Part shown: piece after piece, positions 25,421-33,567 of the stretch
How positions within the stretch are numbered: the stretch's first letter is position 1
How the letters are laid out: each line of letters opens with the position of its first letter
Assembly: GCF_009936235.1 (NCBI RefSeq)
Contig: NZ_AP022314.1
Location: forward strand, 2,852,001-2,916,000
Reading direction: 5' to 3'
From: Mycobacterium xenopi
GTDB taxonomy: Bacteria; Actinomycetota; Actinomycetes; Mycobacteriales; Mycobacteriaceae
DNA length: 64,000 bases
The notes under the pieces: model-generated
Told to the model about the DNA's origin: nothing
Databases searched by the model: none
What the model saw: only the letters and a program-made list of their open reading frames with translations
Program-made: the position numbers and the translations under genes

Positions 25421-26571
25421 GGCCGTGCTGTGGCCAGCACGTCGGTCAACACCGTTCGCGCCCGCTCGAGATCGTCGTCGTCCAACGATGCCCGGGCGGT
25501 CAGCCGCAGCCGCGACGTCCCGGCGGGCACGGTCGGGGGGCGGAAGCAGCCCACCCGCACCCCGGCGTCCAGGCACGCGGTCGCCGCCGCTGCGGCGACC
25601 TGCGGATCCCCGAGGATCACCGGCACCACCGCGGACTCCGGTACCTGACTTACGCCGCAGATCTGGGCGAGCCTGCGGGCATGGCGCAGCACCGCGTCGG
25701 GCCGCCACGGCTCGGCCGCCAGCACGCGCAGCGCGGCCAGCGCCGTGCCCACCGCTGCCGGCGCCAGAGCGGTGTCGAATATGAACGCTCGCGCCGCGTC
25801 GATCAGGTGATCCCGGACCTCGGGCGGCCCGAGCACCGCGCCGCCCTGGCTGCCGAGCGCCTTGGACAACGTGGCCGTCATCACCACGTCGGGCGCGCCG
25901 GCGAGGCCGAGCTCGTGCACCAGCCCGCGCCCGCCCGCACCGCGCACCCCGAGGCCGTGCGCCTCGTCGACGATGAGCAGCGCGCGGTGCCGTCGGCAGA
26001 CCTCGTACAGCTGCTGCACCGGCGCCAGGGCACCGTCGGCGGAAAACACCGAGTCGGTGACGACCACCGCACGCTCCTCCTGCCGCGACGCCAGCGCCGC
26101 ATCCACCGCGTCGACGTCGAGGTGCGGCGTCACCACCACCCGGGCCCGAGACAGACGGCAGGCATCGACCAGCGAGGCGTGCGACTGCGCGTCGGACACC
26201 AGCAGCGAACCGGGACCCGACAAGGCGACCACCGCGCCCAGGTTGGCGGTGTAACCAGACGAGAACACCAAACCTGTTGGTGCGCCGACGAATTGTGCTA
26301 GCTCACACTCGAGTTCGTGATGCAGTTCGGTGTCGCCGGTGACCAGCCGCGAACCGGTGGAGCCCGCCCCCCACGTCCGCAGGGCCTGCACCCCGCCGTC
26401 GACGACCTCGGGATGCTGGGAAAGACCGAGGTAGTCATTGGACGCCAGGTCCAGCTCGGCGGCCACCGCCGGGCGCGGCCGCAGCGAGCGCCGCAAGCCG
26501 GCCTGCCGGCGCTGTTGTTCTACCGCCCGTAACCAGGCCAGCGGTGAGGTCTCGATCGGCGCGTGCGTCAT
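25417..26571 (-). CDS. bioF: 8-amino-7-oxononanoate synthase
   Basis: PLP-dependent alpha-oxoamine synthase that condenses pimeloyl-CoA or -ACP with alanine. 384 aa. The PLP lysine is in ATLSKALGSQGG, with LASNDYLGL, GSTGSRLVTGD, VDEAHGLGV and FIFDTALAP all as in the family. The ATG at 26571 is 8 bp after the bioA stop. The frame is open further upstream, but that part overlaps bioA. Confidence 0.95.
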   Translation of the reverse strand: MTHAPIETSPLAWLRAVEQQRRQAGLRRSLRPRPAVAAELDLASNDYLGLSQHPEVVDGGVQALRTWGAGSTGSRLVTGDTELHHELECELAQFVGAPTGLVFSSGYTANLGAVVALSGPGSLLVSDAQSHASLVDACRLSRARVVVTPHLDVDAVDAALASRQEERAVVVTDSVFSADGALAPVQQLYEVCRRHRALLIVDEAHGLGVRGAGGRGLVHELGLAGAPDVVMTATLSKALGSQGGAVLGPPEVRDHLIDAARAFIFDTALAPAAVGTALAALRVLAAEPWRPDAVLRHARRLAQICGVSQVPESAVVPVILGDPQVAAAAATACLDAGVRVGCFRPPTVPAGTSRLRLTARASLDDDDLERARTVLTDVLATARP

Positions 26572-26579
26572 GTCGGCGT

Positions 26580-27866
26580 TCAGCCTACGAGGCGAGCCAC
26601 CTCGACCATCGCCGAGGTGATCTGGGTGATCTCCTCGGGCCCGCAGATGAACGGCGGCATCGCGTAGACAAGGTTGCGGAACGGTCGCAGCCACACTCCG
26701 TGGTCCAGCGCGGCCGGGGTAGCGACGGCCAAATCGACGGGGCGATCGCATTCGATGACGCCGATGGCGCCGCATACCCGCACATCGGTCACGGCCGGCA
26801 GCGCCCGGGCCGGTTGCAGCCCGGCGGTGAGCCCGGCGCTGATCTCGCTCACCGCCGCTCGCCAGTCGTGCCGCAGCAGCAGCTCGATGCTGGCCACCGA
26901 CACCGCGCAGGCCAGCGGGTTGGCCATGAAGGTGGGCCCGTGCAGCAGCGGACCCGCGGAGCTGATGCGGTGCGCGACGTCGGTGGTGCACAGCGTGGCG
27001 GCCAGGCTTAGGTAGCCGCCGGTGAGCGCTTTGCCGACACACATGATGTCCGGGCTGACCTCGACGTGGTCGGCGGCGAACAGCTCGCCGGTACGCCCGA
27101 AGCCGGTGGCGATCTCGTCGAAAATCAGCAAAACCCCGTGCCGGTCGCAGATGTCTCGCAGGTCGACCAGGTAGCGGGGGTCGTGGAAGCGCATCCCGCC
27201 CGCGCCCTGCACCACCGGTTCGACGACCACGGCCGCCAGTTCGCCGGCGTGCTCGGCCAGTTGCGCCTCGAACGCCGCGCTGTAGCCCGGGTCGTAGTCG
27301 CGCGGCACCTGCGGGGCGAACACCTGCTGGGCGAGCACGTCGGCCCACAGCTTGTGCATCCCGCCGTCGGGGTCGCAGATGCTCATCGGGGTGAAGGTGT
27401 CACCGTGGTAGCCGCCGCGCCAGGTCATCAGCCGCGTCTTGCCGGGCTGGCCGCGGCTGCGCCAGTACTGCAGCGCCATTTTCACCGCGACTTCGACCGA
27501 CACCGACCCGGAGTCGCAGAAAAACACCGTCTGTAGCGCGGCCGGAGTGATGTCCACCAGTAGCTGGGCCAGCCGCGCGGCCGGCTCGTGGGTGAGGCCG
27601 CCGAACATGACGTGGTTCATCGTGCTCAGTTGTTTGGTCAGCGCGGCGTCGAGGACCGGGTGGCCGTGGCCGTGGATCGCGGTCCACCATGAGCTCATCG
27701 CGTCGAGCGCGTCGATCGACTCGCCGTCGCGGATCAGTGTCAGCCAGGCACCACGCGCACCGACCGCCACCACCGGCGGCACGGCTTCGGCGCCGATCGT
27801 GCTGTACGGGTGCCACAGGTGGGCGGCGTCGATGGCGCTGATCTGCAAAGGAGTCAACGCGGGCAC
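26580..27866 (-). CDS. bioA: adenosylmethionine-8-amino-7-oxononanoate aminotransferase
   Basis: PLP enzyme that uses S-adenosylmethionine as amino donor to make 7,8-diaminopelargonate. 428 aa. Signatures: HLWHPYSTIG, SSWWTAIHGHGHP, DSGSVSVEVAVKMA, YHGDTF, FDEIATGFGRTG and the PLP lysine in CVGKALTGGYL. The GTG at 27866 is chosen to match family length; upstream in-frame starts exist. It is the first gene of bioA-F-D. Confidence 0.94.
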   Translation of the reverse strand: MPALTPLQISAIDAAHLWHPYSTIGAEAVPPVVAVGARGAWLTLIRDGESIDALDAMSSWWTAIHGHGHPVLDAALTKQLSTMNHVMFGGLTHEPAARLAQLLVDITPAALQTVFFCDSGSVSVEVAVKMALQYWRSRGQPGKTRLMTWRGGYHGDTFTPMSICDPDGGMHKLWADVLAQQVFAPQVPRDYDPGYSAAFEAQLAEHAGELAAVVVEPVVQGAGGMRFHDPRYLVDLRDICDRHGVLLIFDEIATGFGRTGELFAADHVEVSPDIMCVGKALTGGYLSLAATLCTTDVAHRISSAGPLLHGPTFMANPLACAVSVASIELLLRHDWRAAVSEISAGLTAGLQPARALPAVTDVRVCGAIGVIECDRPVDLAVATPAALDHGVWLRPFRNLVYAMPPFICGPEEITQITSAMVEVARLVG

Positions 27867-27941
27867 GATGACCGAGCGTAATCCAGCGGTATGCGGCCCA
27901 TCGGTCGCAGAACTCGCCACCATCGGGAAGCATTGACCGGC

Positions 27942-28346
27942 ATGGCCTCGCATGAGCCCCGCCACCCCTACCCGGGGAACAGCCAACCGCCGAAACGTCA
28001 GCCGCGGCTAGCGCTTTGGGACGTGATCTGCACCCTTGTCACAGTGACGCTGGTCGTTGTCGCGGCCACCACGACGACGTTGCCGTCGCGGCTCTTCGGC
28101 TTCGTGGCGGACGTCTGTGCGGCGGACAGTTGCGCCCCTGCCCCGTTGGGCATCAACTACTGGATCTACCCGGTGGTATGGGGCGGTTTAGGTGCGGCGT
28201 GTGCCGCCGCTGCCATCGGCCCATTCGTCTCCCTGGTGAAGGGCTGGTACCTGTTCTTCTGGCCGCTGCTGGCCGTCGCCATCGTCGCCCTCAGCTCGGT
28301 GGCCGGATCGGTGATGACCGCATTCAGCGAACGGTACGGACATTGA
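27942..28346 (+). CDS. small membrane protein (Rv1567c homologue)
   Basis: 134 aa. A polar Pro-rich N-terminus (about 1-25) is followed by three membrane helices (about 27-50, 75-98 and 103-125). Two Cys lie in the loop VADVCAADSCAP and may be disulfide-bonded outside the membrane. It is divergent from bioA and upstream of ripD, as in M. tuberculosis. Function unknown. Confidence 0.8.
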   Translation: MASHEPRHPYPGNSQPPKRQPRLALWDVICTLVTVTLVVVAATTTTLPSRLFGFVADVCAADSCAPAPLGINYWIYPVVWGGLGAACAAAAIGPFVSLVKGWYLFFWPLLAVAIVALSSVAGSVMTAFSERYGH

Positions 28347-28406
28347 CGCCGCATCGCCGGGGTGAGACCGAAATCACAACGGGCCGCGCAGGATTCGGCC
28401 AGTAGC

Positions 28407-28424
28407 GGTCACCGTTCGGTCACA
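28407..28424 (+). promoter_or_regulatory. direct repeat of GGTCAC, MtrA-like site, upstream of ripD
   Basis: CGGTCACCGTT and CGGTCACAGTA repeat with an 11-bp period about 150 bp before ripD. Direct GTCAC repeats are the type of site bound by the response regulator MtrA at peptidoglycan-hydrolase genes in mycobacteria. Confidence 0.45.
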
Positions 28425-28570
28425 GTACGACAAAATTCCCTCTCGCGGCCGCCCCGGCTATGGCCACCACGACCAATTGTTGTCAAAGTGTCTTTAGTGA
28501 TTACCGTGACTCAAGTGACTAACGTGACGGTAGGTGTGCGCAGCATTGTGACCGAGAGGGGTGGACTCGA

Positions 28571-29074
28571 ATGAGGCGCAGCTATGCCGCCGCACTCGGC
28601 GCGGCCGCGGTGGCAGCCGGGTTGACGGCGACGGCCGGTGCGGCGAGCGCTGACACGAACGTCGTGTCGGCCAGCCACCAGCAGGTCATCAACTACGTGA
28701 TCCAGCGCGCATTGTCCCAGCGCGGCGTGCCGTACCTCTACGGCGGGGGCAACGCCGCAGGGCCCACCCACGGCACCGGCCTGCACGCCAACACCGTCGG
28801 GTTCGACGCCTCAGGCCTGGTTCAGTACGCCTTCGCCGGCGCCGGGATCAAGATGCCGCGGACTTCGGGCGAGCAATGCAACGTCGGCCGCAAGATTTTG
28901 CCGGCGCAGGCCCGACCGGGCGACTTGATCTGCTACGGCCCCGGCGGCAGCCAAAGCGTGGCGATCTACCTCGGCAACGGACAGATGATCGAAGCCACCG
29001 AGCCCGCGGTGACGGTGTCGGCGGCACGCACCACCAACATGACGCCCTACCTGACGCGGATCATCGACTCCTGA
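28571..29074 (+). CDS. ripD: RipD: non-catalytic NlpC/P60 domain protein
   Basis: 167 aa with a signal peptide (about 1-27, cleaved after ASA), so exported to the envelope. The NlpC/P60 fold is clear (RGVPYLYGGGN, PRTSGEQ, RPGDLICYGPGG), but the catalytic Cys is Ala (GFDASGL instead of FDCSGL) and the catalytic His is replaced by Ser (SQSVAIYLGN). M. tuberculosis RipD has the same changes and binds peptidoglycan without cleaving it. A peptidoglycan-binding or regulatory role is therefore expected. Confidence 0.92.
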   Translation: MRRSYAAALGAAAVAAGLTATAGAASADTNVVSASHQQVINYVIQRALSQRGVPYLYGGGNAAGPTHGTGLHANTVGFDASGLVQYAFAGAGIKMPRTSGEQCNVGRKILPAQARPGDLICYGPGGSQSVAIYLGNGQMIEATEPAVTVSAARTTNMTPYLTRIIDS

Positions 29075-29079
29075 GGTCC

Positions 29080-29141
29080 GCCGAGCAGACGCAAAATCGC
29101 CCATTTTGGCCAAGATTGGGCTGATTTTGCGTCTGCTCGGC
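29080..29141. terminator. long hairpin repeat after ripD
   Basis: Arms 29080-29098 and 29123-29141 are perfect 19-bp reverse complements (GCCGAGCAGACGCAAAATC / GATTTTGCGTCTGCTCGGC). Inside, GCCCA pairs with TGGGC. It starts 6 bp after the ripD stop, so it probably ends that transcript. The arm sequence recurs at 12594-12609, so it is a dispersed repeat. Confidence 0.75.
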
Positions 29142-29174
29142 CGGGAAACCGGTTAGGTAGATTGTCTGGCGATC

Positions 29175-31337
29175 ATGCTGACCCTCTCCGCGAATCGCCC
29201 GGCTGCCGCGCTGCAGCCTGCCGCCGCCGCGAGCCGCGATCGCAAGTCGGCGTTCTACCGCCACGACCTAGACGGCCTGCGCGGCATCGCGATCGCGCTG
29301 GTCGCGATGTTCCACGTCTGGTTCGGCCGGGTGTCCGGCGGCGTGGACGTGTTCTTGGCGCTGTCGGGATTCTTCTTCGGCGGCAAGGTGTTGCGGACCG
29401 CGCTTAACCCGGTGGCGTCGCTGTCGCCGGCGCCGGAGGTAATCCGGCTGGTGCGACGATTGCTGCCCGCGCTGGTCGTCGTGCTCGCCGGGTCCGCGGT
29501 GCTGACCATCCTGATCCAGCCGCAGACCCGCTGGGAAACCTTCGCCGACCAGAGCCTGGCCAGCCTCGGCTACTACCAGAACTGGGAGTTGGCCCGCACC
29601 GCGGGCGACTACCTGCGGGCCGGGGAAGCCGTCAGCCCGCTGCAGCACATCTGGTCGATGTCGGTGCAGGGCCAGTTCTACCTCGCGTTTTTGGCGCTGG
29701 CGTTCGGTTGCGCGTACGCGCTACGCCGATCCTTCGGCTCGCGGCTGCGGGCGCTGTTCGTCGTGCTGCTCGGCGCACTGACCGTCGCCTCGTTCGGGTA
29801 TGCGATCGTTGCCCACCAGACCGGCCAGGCGATCGCCTACTACGACAGCTTCGCGCGGGCGTGGGAACTGCTGCTGGGAGCGCTGGTCGGCGCGCTGGTG
29901 CCCTACATCCGCTGGCCGATGTGGCTGCGCACGCTGCTCGCCACGATCGCGCTGGCAGCGATCCTGTCCTGCGGCGCGCTTATCGACGGCGTCACGGAAT
30001 TTCCGGGGCCGTGGGCGTTGGTCCCGGTCGGCGCGACGGTGCTGATGATCCTTGCCGGCGCCAACCGCCACGCCGACCCGGGTGCCGGCGGTCGCATGCC
30101 GCTGCCCAACCGCGTGCTGGCCGCGGGTCCGCTGGTGACGCTCGGCGGCATGGCCTACTCGCTGTACCTGTGGCACTGGCCGCTGCTGATCTTCTGGCTC
30201 GCCTACACCGGCCATCGGCGCGCCAACTTCGTCGAGGGCACTGCGGTTCTGGTGATCTCCGGCGTGCTGGCCTATTTCACGATGCGCTACGTCGAGGATC
30301 CGCTGCGGTACCGCGCCCCGGCCCACCCGGTGGCACAGCCACCCGCGGTGCCCTGGCGGTCGCGGCTGCGCCGGCCCACGATGGCGCTGGGCTCGGTGGT
30401 GGCCCTGCTGGGCGTCACCCTGACCGCGACCTCGTTCACGTGGCGTGAGCACGTCACCGTGCAACGCGCCGACGGCAAGGAGCTAAGCGGGCTCAGCGCT
30501 CGCGACTATCCGGGCGCGCGCGCTTTGGTCCAACACGTGCGGGTGCCCAAGCTGCGGATGCGGCCCACCGTCCTGGAAGCCAAGAACGATCTGCCGCTGT
30601 CCACCAAAGACGGCTGCATCAGCGACTGGACCAACCCGGCGCTGATCAACTGCACCTACGGCGACGCCAACGCCGCGCGGACCATCGCACTGGCCGGCGG
30701 GTCGCACGCCGAGCACTGGATCACCGCGCTGGATCTGCTCGGCCGCATGCATCACTTCAAGGTAGTGACCTACCTCAAGATGGGCTGCCCGCTGTCCACC
30801 GAGGAAGTCCCGCTGATCATGGGCAATAACGCCGCCTACCCGCAGTGCCACCAGTGGGTGCAAAAGACGATGGCCAAACTCATCGCCGACCGTCCGGACT
30901 ATGTGTTCACCACGTCCACTCGACCGTGGAACATCAAGCCCGGCGACGTGATGCCGGCGACCTATATCGGGATCTGGCAGACGTTCGCGGACAACAACAT
31001 TCCCGTGCTGGCCATGCGGGACACACCGTGGCTGGTCAAGGACGGCCAGCCGTTCGAACCCGCGGACTGCCTGGCCAAGGGCGGCAACGCATCCTCGTGC
31101 GGAATCAAACGCTCCGATGTGCTGGCCGATCACAACCCAACCCTGGACTTCGTCGAGCAGTTCCCGGGGCTCAAACCGCTGGACTTAAGCGACGCGATCT
31201 GCCGCGCCGACATCTGCCGCGCGGTCGAGGGAAACGTGTTGATCTACCACGACGCCCACCACCTGTCGGCCACCTACATGCGCACCCTGGCCGGTGAACT
31301 CGGCCGGCAGATCGCGGCCACCACCGGCTGGTGGTGA
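29175..31337 (+). CDS. acyltransferase 3 (AT3) with C-terminal SGNH domain (Rv1565c homologue)
   Basis: 720 aa. The N-terminal AT3 membrane domain (about 30-400, ten helices) starts with HDLDGLRGIAIALVAMFHVW, whose His-Asp pair is typical of O-acyltransferases, and has SLYLWHWPLLIFW. The C-terminal SGNH-like domain (about 440-720) has the nucleophile block AGGSHAEHW and the D-x-x-H-type end DAHHLSATYM. Such proteins transfer acyl groups to envelope sugars. The ATG is 30 bp after the hairpin terminator. Confidence 0.88.
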   Translation: MLTLSANRPAAALQPAAAASRDRKSAFYRHDLDGLRGIAIALVAMFHVWFGRVSGGVDVFLALSGFFFGGKVLRTALNPVASLSPAPEVIRLVRRLLPALVVVLAGSAVLTILIQPQTRWETFADQSLASLGYYQNWELARTAGDYLRAGEAVSPLQHIWSMSVQGQFYLAFLALAFGCAYALRRSFGSRLRALFVVLLGALTVASFGYAIVAHQTGQAIAYYDSFARAWELLLGALVGALVPYIRWPMWLRTLLATIALAAILSCGALIDGVTEFPGPWALVPVGATVLMILAGANRHADPGAGGRMPLPNRVLAAGPLVTLGGMAYSLYLWHWPLLIFWLAYTGHRRANFVEGTAVLVISGVLAYFTMRYVEDPLRYRAPAHPVAQPPAVPWRSRLRRPTMALGSVVALLGVTLTATSFTWREHVTVQRADGKELSGLSARDYPGARALVQHVRVPKLRMRPTVLEAKNDLPLSTKDGCISDWTNPALINCTYGDANAARTIALAGGSHAEHWITALDLLGRMHHFKVVTYLKMGCPLSTEEVPLIMGNNAAYPQCHQWVQKTMAKLIADRPDYVFTTSTRPWNIKPGDVMPATYIGIWQTFADNNIPVLAMRDTPWLVKDGQPFEPADCLAKGGNASSCGIKRSDVLADHNPTLDFVEQFPGLKPLDLSDAICRADICRAVEGNVLIYHDAHHLSATYMRTLAGELGRQIAATTGWW

Positions 31338-31377
31338 CGCCCGAGCGTCGGTGACGCGACACGGATAAAGTCGAGTG

Positions 31378-33564
31378 ATGCCGCCGAGACAACCGAACAC
31401 GGCAATGACCGACACCACACCGACGCTGCCCACCGTGTGGCCGGGCAACAGCTATCCGCTCGGCGCCACCTACGACGGCGCAGGCACCAACTTCGCGCTG
31501 TTTTCCGAGATCGCCGAAAAAGTCGAGTTGTGTTTGATCAACGACGGCACCGAAACCCGCATCACCCTCGACGAGGTCGACGGCTATGTGTGGCATGCCT
31601 ATCTGCCGGGCGTCGGACCGGGCCAGCGCTACGGGTTTCGGGTGCACGGCCCGTTCGAGCCGGCCGCCGGCCATCGGTGCGATCCGAGCAAGCTGCTGCT
31701 CGACCCGTACGGCAAGGCCTTTCACGGCGAATTCGACTTCTGTCAGGCGTTGTTCTCCTACGACATGGAATTCGTCAACTCCGAAGGCGCCGAACCCGGA
31801 GAGACCGGCACCCCACCCATGGTCGACTCGCTCGGACACACCATGACCAGCGTGGTGATCAATCCGTTCTTCGACTGGGCATTCGACCGCGCGCCGCGCA
31901 CCCCCTACCACGAAACGGTGATCTACGAAGCACATGTCAAGGGCATGACGCAGACCCACCCGGCGATACCCGAGGAACTGCGCGGCACCTACGCGGGCTT
32001 GGCCCACCCGGCGATCATCGACCATCTCAAGTCGCTGAACGTCACGGCGATCGAACTGATGCCGGTGCACCAGTTCATGCACGACAGCCGACTGCTGGAG
32101 ATGGGGCTGCGAAACTACTGGGGCTACAACACTTTCGGCTTCTTCGCCCCGCATCACGAATACGCGTCGTCGCGTGAGCCGGGCAGCGCGGTGGGCGAAT
32201 TCAAGGCCATGGTGAGGACCTTCCACGAAGAAGGCATCGAGGTCATCCTCGACGTGGTCTACAACCACACCGCCGAAGGCAACCACCTCGGCCCGACCAT
32301 CAACTTCCGCGGTATCGACAACGCCGCTTACTACCGCCTCGAAGACGACGACCCCCGCTTCTACAAGGATTTCACCGGCACCGGCAACAGCCTCAACGCG
32401 CGGCACCCGCACACTTTGCAGCTGATCATGGACTCGCTGCGCTACTGGGTGACCGAGATGCACGTCGACGGATTCCGGTTCGACCTGGCCTCGACGCTGG
32501 CCCGCGAGTTCTACGACGTCGACCGACTGAGCGCGTTTTTCGATCTGGTGCAGCAAGACCCGGTGGTCAGCCAGGTGAAGTTGATTGCCGAGCCGTGGGA
32601 CGTCGGTGAGGGTGGCTACCAGGTGGGCAACTTCCCGGGTTTATGGACCGAATGGAACGGGAAATACCGCGACACTGTGCGTGACTACTGGCGCGGCGAG
32701 CCCGCAACCCTCGGCGAATTCGCTTCCCGACTGACCGGCTCGTCGGACCTCTACGAGGCGACCGGCCGGCGGCCCAGCGCCAGCATCAATTTCGTGACCT
32801 GCCACGACGGGTTCACGCTGGCCGACCTGGTCTCGTACAACGAGAAACACAACGAAGCCAACGGCGAGGACAACCTCGACGGTGAAAGCCACAACCGGTC
32901 CTGGAACTGCGGGGTCGAGGGTCCCACCGACGACCCCGAGATCCTGGCGCTGCGCAGCCGTCAGATGCGCAACATCCTGGCCACGCTGATGGTCAGCCAG
33001 GGCACCCCGATGATCGCCCACGGCGACGAGTTCGGGCGCACCCAGCACGGCAACAACAACGTCTACTGTCAAGACTCCGAGCTGTCGTGGATGGACTGGT
33101 CGCTGGCCGAGAAGAACGCCGATTTGCTTGCCTTCACCCGCACGGTGACGCAATTTCGCAAAGACCATCCGGTGTTTCGCCGCCGCCGCTTCTTCGAAGG
33201 CCGGCCCATGCGCCGCGGCGACGAACTGCGCGACATCGCCTGGCTGACACCGAGCGGGCGGGAGATGACGCAGGAGGACTGGGACAGGGGTTTCGACAAG
33301 TGCGTGGCAGTATTCCTCAACGGCAATGCCATTCGCGAACCCGACGCGCGAGGTGAACGAATCGTCGACGACTCGTTCCTGTTGTGTTTCAACGCTCACG
33401 ACGAAGACGTGGAGTTCATCGTCCCCGACGGTGACTACGCCGACCAGTGGACCGCAGAGCTGGACACCACCGATCCCGTCGGCGCTGCGGACCTGGTCGT
33501 CAACGCCGGCGACAAGGTCGCCGTTGCCGGCCGCTCGGTGCTTGTCCTGCGTAAGACCGCCTGA
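31378..33564 (+). CDS. treX: glycogen debranching enzyme TreX (GlgX)
   Basis: GH13 isoamylase-type enzyme of about 728 aa that removes alpha-1,6 branches to give linear maltodextrins for TreY/TreZ. An N-terminal CBM48 domain (GATYDGAGTNFALFSE) precedes the barrel with conserved regions DVVYNHTAEG, GFRFDLAS (nucleophile Asp), AEPWDVGEGGYQ (acid Glu) and FVTCHDGFTLAD. An in-frame GTG at 31375 is an alternative start. First gene of treXYZ, 3 bp from treY. Confidence 0.95.
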   Translation: MPPRQPNTAMTDTTPTLPTVWPGNSYPLGATYDGAGTNFALFSEIAEKVELCLINDGTETRITLDEVDGYVWHAYLPGVGPGQRYGFRVHGPFEPAAGHRCDPSKLLLDPYGKAFHGEFDFCQALFSYDMEFVNSEGAEPGETGTPPMVDSLGHTMTSVVINPFFDWAFDRAPRTPYHETVIYEAHVKGMTQTHPAIPEELRGTYAGLAHPAIIDHLKSLNVTAIELMPVHQFMHDSRLLEMGLRNYWGYNTFGFFAPHHEYASSREPGSAVGEFKAMVRTFHEEGIEVILDVVYNHTAEGNHLGPTINFRGIDNAAYYRLEDDDPRFYKDFTGTGNSLNARHPHTLQLIMDSLRYWVTEMHVDGFRFDLASTLAREFYDVDRLSAFFDLVQQDPVVSQVKLIAEPWDVGEGGYQVGNFPGLWTEWNGKYRDTVRDYWRGEPATLGEFASRLTGSSDLYEATGRRPSASINFVTCHDGFTLADLVSYNEKHNEANGEDNLDGESHNRSWNCGVEGPTDDPEILALRSRQMRNILATLMVSQGTPMIAHGDEFGRTQHGNNNVYCQDSELSWMDWSLAEKNADLLAFTRTVTQFRKDHPVFRRRRFFEGRPMRRGDELRDIAWLTPSGREMTQEDWDRGFDKCVAVFLNGNAIREPDARGERIVDDSFLLCFNAHDEDVEFIVPDGDYADQWTAELDTTDPVGAADLVVNAGDKVAVAGRSVLVLRKTA

Positions 33565-33567
33565 CGC

